Assembly (NCBI GenBank): GCA_026713145.1
Contig: JAPOPA010000093.1
Span: forward strand, 1 to 43,750
Length of the DNA: 43,750 nt
Reading direction: 5' to 3'
From: Chloroflexota bacterium
Lineage (GTDB): Bacteria; Chloroflexota; Dehalococcoidia; Lucifugimonadales; VXLM01
Below the pieces are notes generated by a model. The model ran no database searches. It saw only the letters and a program-made list of their open reading frames with translations, and was not told the DNA's origin. Of the stretch, positions 27,151 through 37,475 are shown piece after piece. Position 1 is the first letter of the stretch, and every line of letters begins with the position of its first letter. Both the position numbers and the translations under genes were made by a program.

Positions 27151-27594
27151 CTAGCTGGCGGCCACGTACTTCGACGGGCACTTTACGAGGATGCTTTCGC
27201 TGTAGAACACGCCGTCGTCCCCGTACGACCCTTCGAGGATAATCTCGGAGTGCTCGTTGAAGAAGAGATCGGTGGGAATGACGCCGTCATGCACCGCCGA
27301 CAGGGTGTCCGGTCTCTCGGTGTCCACGAGCGTAAACCGCGCGATCGTGGACGCATCCTCGCGAACGAAGGAGCCCTGCACGAGCTTTCCGTTGACCTTC
27401 ACGAGCCGACCCTCATCGGTCGGGCCGATCTCCTTGATCTCGCTGACGGTGTAGAAGTACACGCTCGCGCTCTGGAACGCGGTGTAGACGAGGAAGCCGA
27501 GAGCGCCAATAACGACCGCAAGGCCGACGAACACCTTGATCCGGTGCGCCATGCGGCTCGGCTCAGGAATGTCATCCGTTTCATTTATGGACAT
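27151..27594 (-). CDS. ccmE: Cytochrome c maturation protein CcmE (CXXXY variant)
   Basis: IKVFVGLAVVIGALGFLVYTAFQSASVYFYTVSEI...GRLVKVNGKLVQGSFVRE...ILEGSYGDDGVFYSESILVKCPSKYVAAS. Confidence 0.88.
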   Translation of the reverse strand: MSINETDDIPEPSRMAHRIKVFVGLAVVIGALGFLVYTAFQSASVYFYTVSEIKEIGPTDEGRLVKVNGKLVQGSFVREDASTIARFTLVDTERPDTLSAVHDGVIPTDLFFNEHSEIILEGSYGDDGVFYSESILVKCPSKYVAAS

Positions 27595-27597
27595 GCT

Positions 27598-27957
27598 CTA
27601 TCGACTCTCTTCGTGTGAACTCGCGTTGTCCTGTTCCTTGCGGCCTTGTAGCACCTGCTTTAGTGCGTCGATTTCGCGCCGCATGTCGCGCTGGCGCCGT
27701 GACATATAGAAAGCATACCCGAAGAACCCTGCCCATGTCAGGATGTAAACGGCAAAGAGGAATGGAAGATTCGCCTCCGGGTTTGAATCGGACGCTTGGG
27801 CGAAGGTTGAGGCGGAGGCAGCCTGATCAACAATGCCACTCGCCGCGTATACGGGGGCCGCAAGAAGCGCCGCCATGATGAGTCCAAGCAGGACGACGGG
27901 GGCGGACTTTGCAATTGGCAGCGCCTTACGCAGCATACTGGAATATCTCGTCGACAT
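27598..27957 (-). CDS. CcmD-like small membrane protein
   Basis: Signal-like N-terminus then NLPFLFAVYILTWAGFFGYAFYMSRRQRDMRREIDALKQ; located between ccmC and ccmE. Start may be 27936. Confidence 0.65.
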   Translation of the reverse strand: MSTRYSSMLRKALPIAKSAPVVLLGLIMAALLAAPVYAASGIVDQAASASTFAQASDSNPEANLPFLFAVYILTWAGFFGYAFYMSRRQRDMRREIDALKQVLQGRKEQDNASSHEESR

Positions 27958-28657
27958 CGGTCTCCGCTTTCTTCAGATTGTATCGCTCGATAATGAGGAA
28001 GACGAAGAGGACGGCAAATGCGATCAGCGAAACTAGTACGGCCACCAGCATCTTCGGGTCGAGAGCGTCCCCCGGCGCAGCAGGCCCGATGATGAGGTTT
28101 GGATGGGTCGAGCGCCACAGCTCCGCGGCGTAGTAGATGATGGGAGCGTCGATGGCCCCGATCAGGGCGAGGACGGCCCCGTAGCGCGCGCCTTGCGAGC
28201 CTTTCGGCCCGAACGCGCGGAGCATCAGATAGCTCGCATAGATGAACCAGAGCACGAGCGTGAGGGTCAGCTTCGGGTCCCACGTCCACCATACGCCCCA
28301 TACCGGCTTGGCCCAGATCGCCCCGGTGACGATGGCTATGGTGCAGAAGACGAACCCCACCTCCGCGGATGCGTAGGCGACGGCGTCGGATCTCTCACCC
28401 TTCCGGAAGAGATGCAACGCGCTGGCAACGGCGACTACGACCACCGATAAGAGGGACAGGATGGCAACCGGAACGTGGAAGTAGAAGATTCGCTGGGACA
28501 CGCCGAGGTTGGCGTCGGTCGGCGCGTAGAGGAAGGTGAGGTATAGTGTGGCCGCCATGAGTATGGCGCCGGCGACGATCAACACGTCGCGAAAATGGTC
28601 TCCCCCGCGACTCGCTCTCACAGGGCGCCCGACCAAAGTATCCGTCTCCTGAGGCAT
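27926..28657 (-). CDS. ccmC: Cytochrome c biogenesis heme exporter CcmC/CcsA family
   Basis: SQRIFYFHVPVAILSLLSVVVVAVASALHL...GAIWAKPVWGVWWTWDPKLTLTLVLWFIYASYLMLR (tryptophan-rich WWTWD motif). Confidence 0.91.
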   Translation of the reverse strand: MPQETDTLVGRPVRASRGGDHFRDVLIVAGAILMAATLYLTFLYAPTDANLGVSQRIFYFHVPVAILSLLSVVVVAVASALHLFRKGERSDAVAYASAEVGFVFCTIAIVTGAIWAKPVWGVWWTWDPKLTLTLVLWFIYASYLMLRAFGPKGSQGARYGAVLALIGAIDAPIIYYAAELWRSTHPNLIIGPAAPGDALDPKMLVAVLVSLIAFAVLFVFLIIERYNLKKAETDVDEIFQYAA

Positions 28658-28889
28658 GGTTGAAATATATCACAGCGGCAAAGGCGCAGAAAGTATTGCG
28701 CAAGGCGGCGAAGGGGGTGTTGATACCTCCATCATTCCCGAGAAGTCGAGAATCCGGAGAGGCAGGTTGAGTGACGTTCCCAAGGCTAGGCTCTGAGTGC
28801 AATGCAATTGCCCCATGCGAGTGCCACGGCGAACCTACGTTTCACAATTGGAAGAGGGACACGCACGGCAAGTCTGATAGAATTGCCGC

Positions 28890-29252
28890 ATGGAGCGGCA
28901 GACATTCGAGCGGCTGGTGTGGAGAGCCTTGGGTACGATACCGGAGGACTTCCGGCAACGCCTTGAGAATGTCGACATCATCGTCGAGGACTGGCCTTCA
29001 CAAGACCAGCTTGCCGGACACCTCGTGGACGACTCTCAGCTCCTACTCGGCCTCTATGAGGGAGTGCCCCTCACCGAGCGGGCCGACTACCTAGCGATCC
29101 TTCCCGACAGGATCACGATTTTCCAGGGGTCGATCGAGGAGATCTGCGAGTCGAACGATGAGATCGTCGAGGAGATACGAACGACGATCATCCATGAGGT
29201 CGCACACCACTTCGGGATCGACGACGCACGGCTGGAGGAGTTGGGGGTCTAG
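28890..29252 (+). CDS. Metallopeptidase family protein (zincin-like)
   Basis: TIIHEVAHHFGIDDARLEELGV contains HExxHxxG-like HEVAHHFG. Confidence 0.87.
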   Translation: MERQTFERLVWRALGTIPEDFRQRLENVDIIVEDWPSQDQLAGHLVDDSQLLLGLYEGVPLTERADYLAILPDRITIFQGSIEEICESNDEIVEEIRTTIIHEVAHHFGIDDARLEELGV

Positions 29253-29262
29253 GAGCCGGGCG

Positions 29263-30477
29263 CTAGGTGCTGGGTGACGGGGACTTGGCTACGGTGTATC
29301 TCATCGCCGCAACCAGGGGGACCGCTGCAAGGACAACGGCTGCAGCGACAAGGAACGGGAGACCGACGAGACTGTCACTGAGGGTGGCGAGTCCTCCGCT
29401 GCCGGACGCCCCGACGACCACTCCGAACGAGTAGACGGCATAGAAGACCCCAAATCCCACTCCCCGCCTGCCGGCAGCCGTGGCACTCGCCACGAGGGCC
29501 GTGGCCGCGGGGAAGACGAGCCCATACCCCAATCCGAAGACGGCCATGCCTGCTACCACTCCTCCGTATCCGTCCAGGACGCCAAGAAGGGCAAGTCCCG
29601 CGGCGATAACTGTCAGGCCGAGCATAAGGGGCGCGAATCGCCCGTACCGGTCGCTCACTCGGCTGATCGGGCTAGCCATCACGAGCATCGCAACGAGCGC
29701 GTAGATACCGAAACTGTAGCCCGAACGGGCTGCCGTCTCCCCCTGCTCCTCCAGCATCAGGGGCAAGTGCGTGACCAGCGCTCCGATGCCGACCGTGATG
29801 GCGAATGCCGCGGCGTAGGCCGACCAGAGAGTGGGATTTCGCCTCGTATCATCCGGTGGGGCGTCGTGAGGGCCGGACTCCCCCTCACTGACCGAGGGAG
29901 AGCCGTCGCGCGCGATAATCAGAAACGCCACCAGCGTGATGAGGATGAACGCGGAATCGACATAGAAGACAACGTTAGCGCCCCAGACATCGCGGAGAAT
30001 GCCGGCGGCGGGAGGGCCTATCAGGGCTGCGACTGCTATCAGCGCCCCGGTGATGCCCATCGCACGGCCCCACCTATCGGAGGCCGTCCTATCGCCGATG
30101 ATGGAAAACGCCCCCGGCGCGAGCACCGCCGCCCCGATGCCGTGCACGGCTCGCGCCGCCATCATCTGCTCCGGCGTCTGTACGAGCGAGTAGCTGAACA
30201 CGGCGATGACGGTGATCGCCATACCGAGTAGCATGGGGGTGCGGCGTCCCCACCTATCAAGTATGTACCCTGCTCCCAGGTTACCGAACAGGTTGGTGAA
30301 AGAGTACGCCGCGACGATGACGCCCACGAATGCCGCCGACGCTCCAAGGCTCTCAGCATAGGGCGCGATTGTGGGGAACTGGACAAAGAGGTCGAAGAAT
30401 GCCGCGAACACCACGAGCCGAGCTGCCCAGACGGTGTAACGCGAAATGCCTGCCGATTGAAGTGTGCTTGATGCCAT
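29263..30477 (-). CDS. MFS transporter (12 TM)
   Basis: FDLFVQFPTIAPYAESLGASAAFVGVIVAAYSFTNLFGNLGAGYILDRWGRRTPMLLG. Confidence 0.88.
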   Translation of the reverse strand: MASSTLQSAGISRYTVWAARLVVFAAFFDLFVQFPTIAPYAESLGASAAFVGVIVAAYSFTNLFGNLGAGYILDRWGRRTPMLLGMAITVIAVFSYSLVQTPEQMMAARAVHGIGAAVLAPGAFSIIGDRTASDRWGRAMGITGALIAVAALIGPPAAGILRDVWGANVVFYVDSAFILITLVAFLIIARDGSPSVSEGESGPHDAPPDDTRRNPTLWSAYAAAFAITVGIGALVTHLPLMLEEQGETAARSGYSFGIYALVAMLVMASPISRVSDRYGRFAPLMLGLTVIAAGLALLGVLDGYGGVVAGMAVFGLGYGLVFPAATALVASATAAGRRGVGFGVFYAVYSFGVVVGASGSGGLATLSDSLVGLPFLVAAAVVLAAVPLVAAMRYTVAKSPSPST

Positions 30478-30575
30478 GCGTGCCCGATGCGCCTACCAAT
30501 TCCAAGTGTATAGGAAGCGGTCGCCTTGGGCTAGAAATAGGGAGCGTGGTAAGTAGTGACTGGCGTTGGCTCGCT

Positions 30576-32456
30576 CTACCTAAGCACCCGAGTATCGCCT
30601 TCCCGCCTCGTGACTCGTTCGCTGTCGAGCTGTTCGAGGAGGGCGAGGGCGTACTTGCGGCTGGTGCCAAACTTGTCACGGACATCGCCAACGGCGATGG
30701 GGCCGCTGGTGTTGATGTGCTCGACGACCGCGTCCGCCATCTTACGGTAGGCCGACGCCGCGAACACGACCGTATCTCCCGCCCGCACAACGCGCCCCTC
30801 ATCGACCAGCAGAGCGAGTATCTCCGCGTCCGGCACCGGCTCAGTGGGTGGCGAGAAGGGCTGGGACTCAAGCACGCGGATGTAGTCCCGTACCGCCTCT
30901 TCCTGGCTCGCCGTCATCTTCCGTGAGTGTCCTGACAGGTACACCACAGGGCCATCCTCGACCACCGCTCCGTCATCCTGCAACACCCGCAGCACCTCCG
31001 GAAAGACCGCTGACGCCGACCCTATGCGGCTCCGCAGTTCCTCCTTTGGAGCGCCCTTCCTGAGCGGATAGGACTCGTGGTAATCGGCGAGAAACTCGCT
31101 CGCCTTCCGTTCCAACGCGTTCCATCCGTCCTTGGTGAAGACGGACTTCCCCGAACGGAGCAGGACGACATCAGCGTTCCTGGCCATCTCCTCGAGCTCC
31201 AAACGCACTACAGCGGCCTCCAAGTTGGCACGGCTGGGTAGTTCGTCCACATCTGCCGGTTCTGAGCGCTCGATGGTATTGAGCAGAATGTCTTGCGCCG
31301 TGCCCTGCTCCATCATGGCAAGCCTCTCGAGCGTCGGCTGGTGGTTGCGCCGATGCCGTATTGCGTGCGTGTCGACGACGCTGCCCCCCCCGAGGGTAGT
31401 CTGATTGGAGCGCACCACGAAAAAATCGTCTTTGACCACAGCGACCGGCGTCTCGAACTTTAGCTGCGCCCACACCGACTCTCCCGGCTCCGCCCTTTGA
31501 CGTTCCAGCAGTCGCAGGCGGGCGACCGCCTCACTGCTGCCCGTGTGAACGGTCAGGAGCATATTGTGGCGGAGCGGTCTAGCAACGTCCTCGATGACTC
31601 GCAGGTGGACGTCCACAGCATCCGTAGGAGTCAGCCAACCGGGGACGGTCAGCACGTCGCCGCGCTGTAGGTCATCTTGCGACAGGCCAACGAGGTTTGC
31701 GGCCACCCGAGTTCCGGGCGGGACGGTGTCCAGCTTCTTCTTGTGGCTCTGGAGGCCGCGAATCCGCGACGAGAGACGCTTCGGTAGCACCTCCACCTCC
31801 TGACCGACGCTAAGAGTCCCGTCGACCAGCGTGCCGGTTACAACGGTGCCGAAGCCGGACATCGTGAACGCGCGGTCAAGCGCCAGACGTGGCCGTCCGA
31901 GGTCCTTGCGCGAGCCAGAGTCCTGCAGAAGGGCCTCGACTGTCGATGTAAGCTCCGGAAGGCCGTCGCCCGTAGTCGCCGAGACCGGAACGACCTGAAC
32001 GCCCTCAAGCGTCGTGCCTTCGAGAACGTCCTGGACTTCCGCTGTCACGAGCTCGAGCCACTCATCGTCCACAAGGTCGCGCTTGGTGACGGCCACGAGG
32101 CCGCGGCTGACGTTCAGCAGATCGAGGATGGCGAGGTGCTCTCGTGTCTGGGGCATCACCGACTCGTCGGCGGCGACCACGAGCAGGGCCAGGTCGATAC
32201 CGCCCACTCCGGCGAGCATGTTGTTGACGAACCGCTCGTGACCGGGCACGTCGACGATGCTGACCTCGCTGCCGTCCGAGAGGGGCATCCAGGCGAACCC
32301 CAGGTCGATGGTCAGGCCTCGGTCCTTCTCCTCTTGGAGACGGTCGGGGTCAATGCCCGTGAGCGCTTGAACGAGGGTCGACTTACCGTGGTCAACGTGT
32401 CCGGCCGTGCCGATTACATGCAACGTTTCCGCTCCCGCCTGGGTTGCGTCCAGCAT
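30576..32456 (-). CDS. selB: Selenocysteine-specific translation elongation factor SelB
   Basis: [45 protein letters not shown]...[47 protein letters not shown]-terminal winged-helix [34 protein letters not shown]. Confidence 0.95.
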   Translation of the reverse strand: MLDATQAGAETLHVIGTAGHVDHGKSTLVQALTGIDPDRLQEEKDRGLTIDLGFAWMPLSDGSEVSIVDVPGHERFVNNMLAGVGGIDLALLVVAADESVMPQTREHLAILDLLNVSRGLVAVTKRDLVDDEWLELVTAEVQDVLEGTTLEGVQVVPVSATTGDGLPELTSTVEALLQDSGSRKDLGRPRLALDRAFTMSGFGTVVTGTLVDGTLSVGQEVEVLPKRLSSRIRGLQSHKKKLDTVPPGTRVAANLVGLSQDDLQRGDVLTVPGWLTPTDAVDVHLRVIEDVARPLRHNMLLTVHTGSSEAVARLRLLERQRAEPGESVWAQLKFETPVAVVKDDFFVVRSNQTTLGGGSVVDTHAIRHRRNHQPTLERLAMMEQGTAQDILLNTIERSEPADVDELPSRANLEAAVVRLELEEMARNADVVLLRSGKSVFTKDGWNALERKASEFLADYHESYPLRKGAPKEELRSRIGSASAVFPEVLRVLQDDGAVVEDGPVVYLSGHSRKMTASQEEAVRDYIRVLESQPFSPPTEPVPDAEILALLVDEGRVVRAGDTVVFAASAYRKMADAVVEHINTSGPIAVGDVRDKFGTSRKYALALLEQLDSERVTRREGDTRVLR

Positions 32457-32489
32457 AGCAAACCCGGATGCGGGACGGTACGCGGCATG

Positions 32490-33686
32490 TCAGTCAAAGA
32501 AGCGCACGAACACCTCGTTGCTGAGGAACCTGCCCTTATCGGTCAGACGAATGCTCCCGTCGACCGTTTCGACGAGTCCAGTCGGTTGAAGCTCGTCAAG
32601 TTCCTCTCTGTATGCCTCGATGGGGGTCACTCCGAATCGGGCTTCGAACTCAGTAATGGAGACCCCGCTGTCGAGCCGGAGCCCGAGCATCATCGTCTCG
32701 GCCATCTCAAGCGGGCGGTCGATGAACTCGATGGTGTCTACCACGGGCATAGAGCAGATAGTGGCATAGGTGGCTAATGCGTCGTCGCTAAGGGCTATAG
32801 ACGTGGGAAATTGGTCTCGGATCCTACGAATGTACTCACGTGGAGGTTTGAGATTGGAAAAACGGTGTTTGGCGAGGGAGGAATGCGCGCCGGGGCCGAC
32901 ACCCAAATACGGCTCATTCCGCCAGTAGACGATATTGTGGAGGCCCAGTTTGCCATCGACGGCCCAGTTGGATATCTCGTAGTGTCGGTAACCAAGGGCG
33001 CCGAGATCCTGTTCGGCCATTGCATACATGTCGGCGGCGAGGTCGGCGTCGGGCGGGGGTAGAGTCCCTTGAGTCACGGAGTGCTCCATCGGCGTGCCCC
33101 CTTCAAGCGTCAGGGCGTAGAGCGAGACGTGTGGCGGATGGAGATCCGCAGTCCGCGCTAGGGTCTCCCGCCAGAGGTCGATGGTCTGGTGAGGCAAGCC
33201 GTACATGAGGTCGATGCTGACATTGTCGATCCCGGCGTCATTGGACATTCGGTAGGCCTCGACGGCGTCCGCCGCAGAGTGACGGCGTCCGAGGAGGCGG
33301 AGCAGGTCGTCATCGAAGCTCTGGACTCCGATGCTAAGCCGGTTTATGCCGGCATTGAGGAAATGGCTCAACTTGTCAGGAGTGAAGTCTCCTGGGTTGG
33401 CCTCGAGCGTGACTTCCGCGTCGTCCTCAAGGGGAAAGGACTCGGAAATGGTCGTCATCAGAGCGGAGATGTCGCCGAAGGGCAGGTAGGATGGCGTGCC
33501 GCCGCCGAAGAACACGGTGCGGACGGGAGGACCGCCAAGCAGACCGGCCCACAGCTCGATCTCCGTCCTCAGAGCAGCCACATAGTCGGGTATGAGCGAC
33601 TCGATCTTGGCGTACGTGTTGAAGTCGCAGTAGGGGCACTTCGTCTCACAGAAAGGGATGTGGACGTAGAGGGCGATGGGAGGCAT
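32490..33686 (-). CDS. hemW: Radical SAM heme chaperone/coproporphyrinogen III oxidase-like HemW
   Basis: ALYVHIPFCETKCPYCDFNTYAK (CxxxCxxC), RTVFFGGGTPSYLPFGDI, NRLSIGVQSFDDDLLRLLGRRHSAADA. Confidence 0.93.
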   Translation of the reverse strand: MPPIALYVHIPFCETKCPYCDFNTYAKIESLIPDYVAALRTEIELWAGLLGGPPVRTVFFGGGTPSYLPFGDISALMTTISESFPLEDDAEVTLEANPGDFTPDKLSHFLNAGINRLSIGVQSFDDDLLRLLGRRHSAADAVEAYRMSNDAGIDNVSIDLMYGLPHQTIDLWRETLARTADLHPPHVSLYALTLEGGTPMEHSVTQGTLPPPDADLAADMYAMAEQDLGALGYRHYEISNWAVDGKLGLHNIVYWRNEPYLGVGPGAHSSLAKHRFSNLKPPREYIRRIRDQFPTSIALSDDALATYATICSMPVVDTIEFIDRPLEMAETMMLGLRLDSGVSITEFEARFGVTPIEAYREELDELQPTGLVETVDGSIRLTDKGRFLSNEVFVRFFD

Positions 33687-33714
33687 GCGGTCTCAGGTAG
33701 TTGGTGATTCCAGC

Positions 33715-34113
33715 CTAGAATAGTCTGGGCTGGTGGAACCTTCCGTCGTTAGTCGAGTTGTGTTTCGGATTCCTTCCATGACGGCGGCGATGGGAACTCA
33801 GTTTTGCACCCTCGACGCGTTCAGCGGACTTCCGGGATATAGCTCTAGTTTGAACTACAAACTTATCCCCGCGACCGAGCTTTCCCGTCTTCCTGTGCTC
33901 AGTAGCGCGCCGTGAAGGATTGTTCGTGGTGCCAATGTACTTCGTGCTGCCCCTCCGGTTCTTGATCGCATACTGGACCGTCTTCCCCGACTTTATCTGC
34001 CCTTTGGGCCGAGCACCGCTGCGACTGCTTGAACTTCGCCGTGTGCTGCTCCTGCCGCCGGAGCTCCGTCGAGATCCGCCTCTGTAGCCTCCTCTACTAT
34101 ACCCCCACGCCAT
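33715..34113 (-). CDS. Small basic protein: Arg/Ser/Gly-rich N-terminus plus GIY-YIG-like domain
   Basis: SRGGYRGGSRRSSGGRSSTRRSSSSRSG...TVQYAIKNRRGSTKYIGTTNNPSRRATEHRKTGKLG...SAERVEGAKLSSHRRRHGRNPKHN. Confidence 0.62.
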   Translation of the reverse strand: MAWGYSRGGYRGGSRRSSGGRSSTRRSSSSRSGARPKGQIKSGKTVQYAIKNRRGSTKYIGTTNNPSRRATEHRKTGKLGRGDKFVVQTRAISRKSAERVEGAKLSSHRRRHGRNPKHNSTNDGRFHQPRLF

Positions 34114-34231
34114 CTTTGAACTCCTTTCGGTGATTGCTCACCCGCACTCCGCATATCAGGTGCAGGCAATTATAGAGTCATCAACACCCTAACAAAACCC
34201 GACGCTAAGGAGGGCCTTTTCCATTCGTCAT

Positions 34232-35323
34232 TCAAAGATTGAACAGAACGTGCATGACGTCGCCGTCCTGCACGACGTATTCCTTCCCCTCCTGCCGGAG
34301 CTCGCCGCGCTTGCGGGCCTCGGCAAAGCCGCCGCAGGCGACGAGTTCACCGAACGGCACGACTTCGGCGCGGATGAAGCCCTGCTCGAAGTCGGTGTGT
34401 ATTTTGCCGGCCGCCCTCGATGCCGTGGTGCCCTTCTGAAGCTCCCACGCGCGCACTTCATCGTCTCCAATGGTCAGGAAGGTGATCAGACCGATGACAT
34501 CGTACGACAGCCGGATGATCCGGTTCATCCCCGACTCTCCCGCGCCGACGGCCTCACGGAACTCGGCTTCCTCCTCCGCGTCCATCTGCGCGAGGTCCAT
34601 TTCCAGCTTGCCGCATAGGGAAGCCGCTCGTACCGACGGCCCCTGTACCGCATCTGTCAGCCGCTCTTCAAGGCTTGAGGCCTCGTCAATATCGTCCTCG
34701 TCTATGTTTAGCAGGACGATGAGGGGTTTCGCCGTCAGGAACTGGAACCCGCGAATGCGTTGGACCTGATCGGGCGTGAACTGCTGGTCGCGAATGGGCG
34801 TCTCGCCTTCAAGGTGCTCTTTGATCCGTCCGAGAAGGTCGCGTTCCCTTTCGATGGCGTCCCGCTCTGCCGCCTTCGCGCCCTTAGAATTCTCGTCGAG
34901 TCTCTGAAGCCGACGCTCCAGCAGTTCGAGATCGGAGAAGAGGATTTCCAGCATCATGTTCTCAACATCGCGGAAAGGGTCTACCGAGCCGTCGACATGC
35001 AGAACGGCATCGTCCTTGAACGCCCGCACCACGATGAGCAGGGCGTCGACGCGCTGGAGGTCGTTCAGGTACTGGCCGGATATCCCGCGCGTCCTGCCGG
35101 AAGGTGTCGCGGGCGGCGGGATGTCGACGTAGCTCACCGTCGCCGGCACGCGCTTGCGAGGTGCATAGAGCTCGGCCAGCCGGTCGAGACGGGCATCCGG
35201 CACCAATGCCACCCCGACGTTCGGTTTCCCGCCGTACGAGGCAACGTCGGCCCGCCCCCGCGTCAGCGCGTTGAACACGGTGGTCTTACCACTGCCAGGA
35301 AGACCTATGATGCCGATTTCCAT
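34232..35323 (-). CDS. ychF: Redox-regulated ATPase YchF (Obg-related GTPase family)
   Basis: MEIGIIGLPGSGKTTVFNALTRGRADVASYGGKPNVGVALVPDARLDRLAELYAPRKRVPATVSYVDIPP; C-terminal TGS-like HTDFEQGFIRAEVVPF. Confidence 0.94.
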   Translation of the reverse strand: MEIGIIGLPGSGKTTVFNALTRGRADVASYGGKPNVGVALVPDARLDRLAELYAPRKRVPATVSYVDIPPPATPSGRTRGISGQYLNDLQRVDALLIVVRAFKDDAVLHVDGSVDPFRDVENMMLEILFSDLELLERRLQRLDENSKGAKAAERDAIERERDLLGRIKEHLEGETPIRDQQFTPDQVQRIRGFQFLTAKPLIVLLNIDEDDIDEASSLEERLTDAVQGPSVRAASLCGKLEMDLAQMDAEEEAEFREAVGAGESGMNRIIRLSYDVIGLITFLTIGDDEVRAWELQKGTTASRAAGKIHTDFEQGFIRAEVVPFGELVACGGFAEARKRGELRQEGKEYVVQDGDVMHVLFNL

Positions 35324-35381
35324 TGAAGGGTTCGCGAGGGGAGAAGGGGCTAACTATGCCTATGAGGAGGAGGGACGGTCT

Positions 35382-35753
35382 CTAAGACTTCCCCTTGTCT
35401 TTGTCCTCGTCCTCGACGTGGCGGTATTCGCCTTCGATTACGTTGCCCCGGGAGTCGCGTGAGCCTGCGTCTGCCGAGAGGTCGGCGGGGCGTCCCGTAA
35501 GGTATTCCACCACCACATTGCGGGGTGTCATGAGCAGAAAGGACGCCAGCGCAAGGACAATGACGATGAGGTCGTCCGTGTGCCCCAGTATCGGGAACAG
35601 GTCGGGAAGAAGGTCGATGGGTGAGACGAGGTAGAGGACGGCGGCGGGAATGATGAGCTTCAGACGCATGGGGACTCGCCGGTCGAGCATCAGCCTGAAC
35701 ACCAGACTGGGTATCCTCGTGAGCATCAGCAGGCGTAAGATCGGTGCTGCCAT
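35382..35753 (-). CDS. YkvA/DUF1232 membrane protein
   Basis: VPMRLKLIIPAAVLYLVSPIDLLPDLFPILGHTDDLIVIVLAL. Confidence 0.85.
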   Translation of the reverse strand: MAAPILRLLMLTRIPSLVFRLMLDRRVPMRLKLIIPAAVLYLVSPIDLLPDLFPILGHTDDLIVIVLALASFLLMTPRNVVVEYLTGRPADLSADAGSRDSRGNVIEGEYRHVEDEDKDKGKS

Positions 35754-35880
35754 CGGTCCGCGCTCCTTACAGTTACGATACCATAACGTCACCGCGATTG
35801 TGCCTCATGCGGCGTCTCTATGTAGGTGTGGCTGACTCTCAGTCCCCATTATGAGTTGACGCTTGCCTACCAACAGCACC

Positions 35881-35922
35881 TGTCATTCCGAACGCAGTGA
35901 AGCGAAGTGAGGAATCTAGAGT
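35881..35922. repeat. Dispersed intergenic repeat-like sequence
   Basis: GTCATTCCGAACGCAGTGAAGCGAAGTGAGGAATCTAGAG, with ATTCC...GGAAT inverted ends; partial relative at 42746-42762 (GAACGGAGTGAGGAATG). Confidence 0.4.
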
Positions 35923-36419
35923 CCTTGCCCTCCACACAGTGCACTCTGGCAAGTAACGACCTCATGACGACGAATCACCCTGGACTCCTCTCGGCGCCCA
36001 CAGCACCCTCTGCGGTGAATCCCTACGCCCGCCCTCTTCGAGTCGACTCGCCCAATTTGACCGGCAAGAACGCGTGGCCTACGATGAACGTGTCGCTGGA
36101 AAGATCTCTGACAGACGCGCCCGGACCCACAAAACAGTGCGAGACGAATTGAGAAAACCGCCGAGGAAACTCTGATCGTGGGAAATCATTTTCAATCTGT
36201 CTCACCACCCGTCACTTGGTGGATGGGCACGTACGATACAGCTTCAAAACTCCCCGCGGGATGGGCCAAAATGAGCGAGACAAAGTGAGAAGAGAAAAAA
36301 AGAGAGGGCACGACCGATTCTCCAATCGTCTCATCCTGGACACAGGGAAAGACTCCACGCGCTCGGGCCGACGTGAGAATCGCGGTACCACAACTGCTCT
36401 GGCATTGGACGAGGCTTAA

Positions 36420-37442
36420 ATGATCTATTCGCTGTCAGGGGACGACGATTTCACGATCCGCGAGACGCTTGCACGTATGAAAGAGAGCGTCGGGACTCCG
36501 GAACTGCGCGACGTCAATATCCTAACGCTCGACTCGAACGTATCGCTGGACGAGTTCATGGCCAACGCCTCCACGGTGCCGTTCCTGGCCGACAAGCGTC
36601 TGGTACTGGTGGAGGGCCTTTTAAGCAAGTTTGAGCGAAGGAGCGGCGCCCGTTCCGGCTCCGGTGCCAACGGAGGGAAGGAACTCTCGGAGTGGGAGCG
36701 ATTGCCGATGGTGCTCGCGGACGTGCCCGAAACGACGGACGTGGTCTTCGTCGACGGGCGACTGAGTGCCTCGAACCCGTTGCTGAAGCTGATACAGGAG
36801 CGGGTCACGGCCAACACGTACAATCCACCCGGCCCTCGCGAGCTTAGGATGTGGATCGCCGACCGCGCGCGCAGCGAGGGAGCCGAAATCGACGGTCAGG
36901 CCGTACAGGTGCTTGCCGAGACCATCGGGAGCGACCTGCCGGTGATGGCCTCGGAATTGCGGAAATTGGCCCTTGTCGCCGCGGGAAGGGCGATTAGCGC
37001 CGAGGATGTTGACAGGATGGTCTCATACTCCCAGGAGTCGAGTATCTTCGCCTCTGTGGACTCCATAGTGGAGGGTAGGGTCTCAGAAGCGCTCGGACTC
37101 GTTCACAGGCTGCTGGAAGCTGGAAGCCCGACGGGTTACATCCTCACTATGGTCGCGCGTCAGGTGCGGCTGTTGATTCTGGCCAAGGAAATCGGCGCGC
37201 GCAGGCTCTCGACGGGCGAGGCGTCCCAGAGGCTCAGGCTCTCCGGCTACCCTCTACGGAAGACTCTCTTCCAAGCCGACCGGTTCAGCATGGAGCGGCT
37301 CGTCGAGATCCACAGCATGCTCCTGGAGGCTGATTTGGCGATGAAGTCCACTGGCGCGGACGACGAACTGATCCTCGACACGCTGATCGCGGACATCGCC
37401 TCACAGCCGAGTGGAGGCCGTCCGGTCGACACGAGGGCGTAA
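36420..37442 (+). CDS. holA: DNA polymerase III subunit delta
   Basis: MIYSLSGDDDFTIRETLARMKES...LVLVEGLLSKFERR...AVQVLAETIGSDLPVMASELRKLAL...MMVARQVRLL-like TMVARQVRLLILAKEI. Confidence 0.87.
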   Translation: MIYSLSGDDDFTIRETLARMKESVGTPELRDVNILTLDSNVSLDEFMANASTVPFLADKRLVLVEGLLSKFERRSGARSGSGANGGKELSEWERLPMVLADVPETTDVVFVDGRLSASNPLLKLIQERVTANTYNPPGPRELRMWIADRARSEGAEIDGQAVQVLAETIGSDLPVMASELRKLALVAAGRAISAEDVDRMVSYSQESSIFASVDSIVEGRVSEALGLVHRLLEAGSPTGYILTMVARQVRLLILAKEIGARRLSTGEASQRLRLSGYPLRKTLFQADRFSMERLVEIHSMLLEADLAMKSTGADDELILDTLIADIASQPSGGRPVDTRA

Positions 37443-37475
37443 GAGCAGGGAGTCCAATGCTGCAGTAATGTACTC

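Noticed and set aside
36216-36419. 67-aa ORF abutting holA
   Set aside because: Charged, low-complexity translation with no family resemblance; insufficient support.
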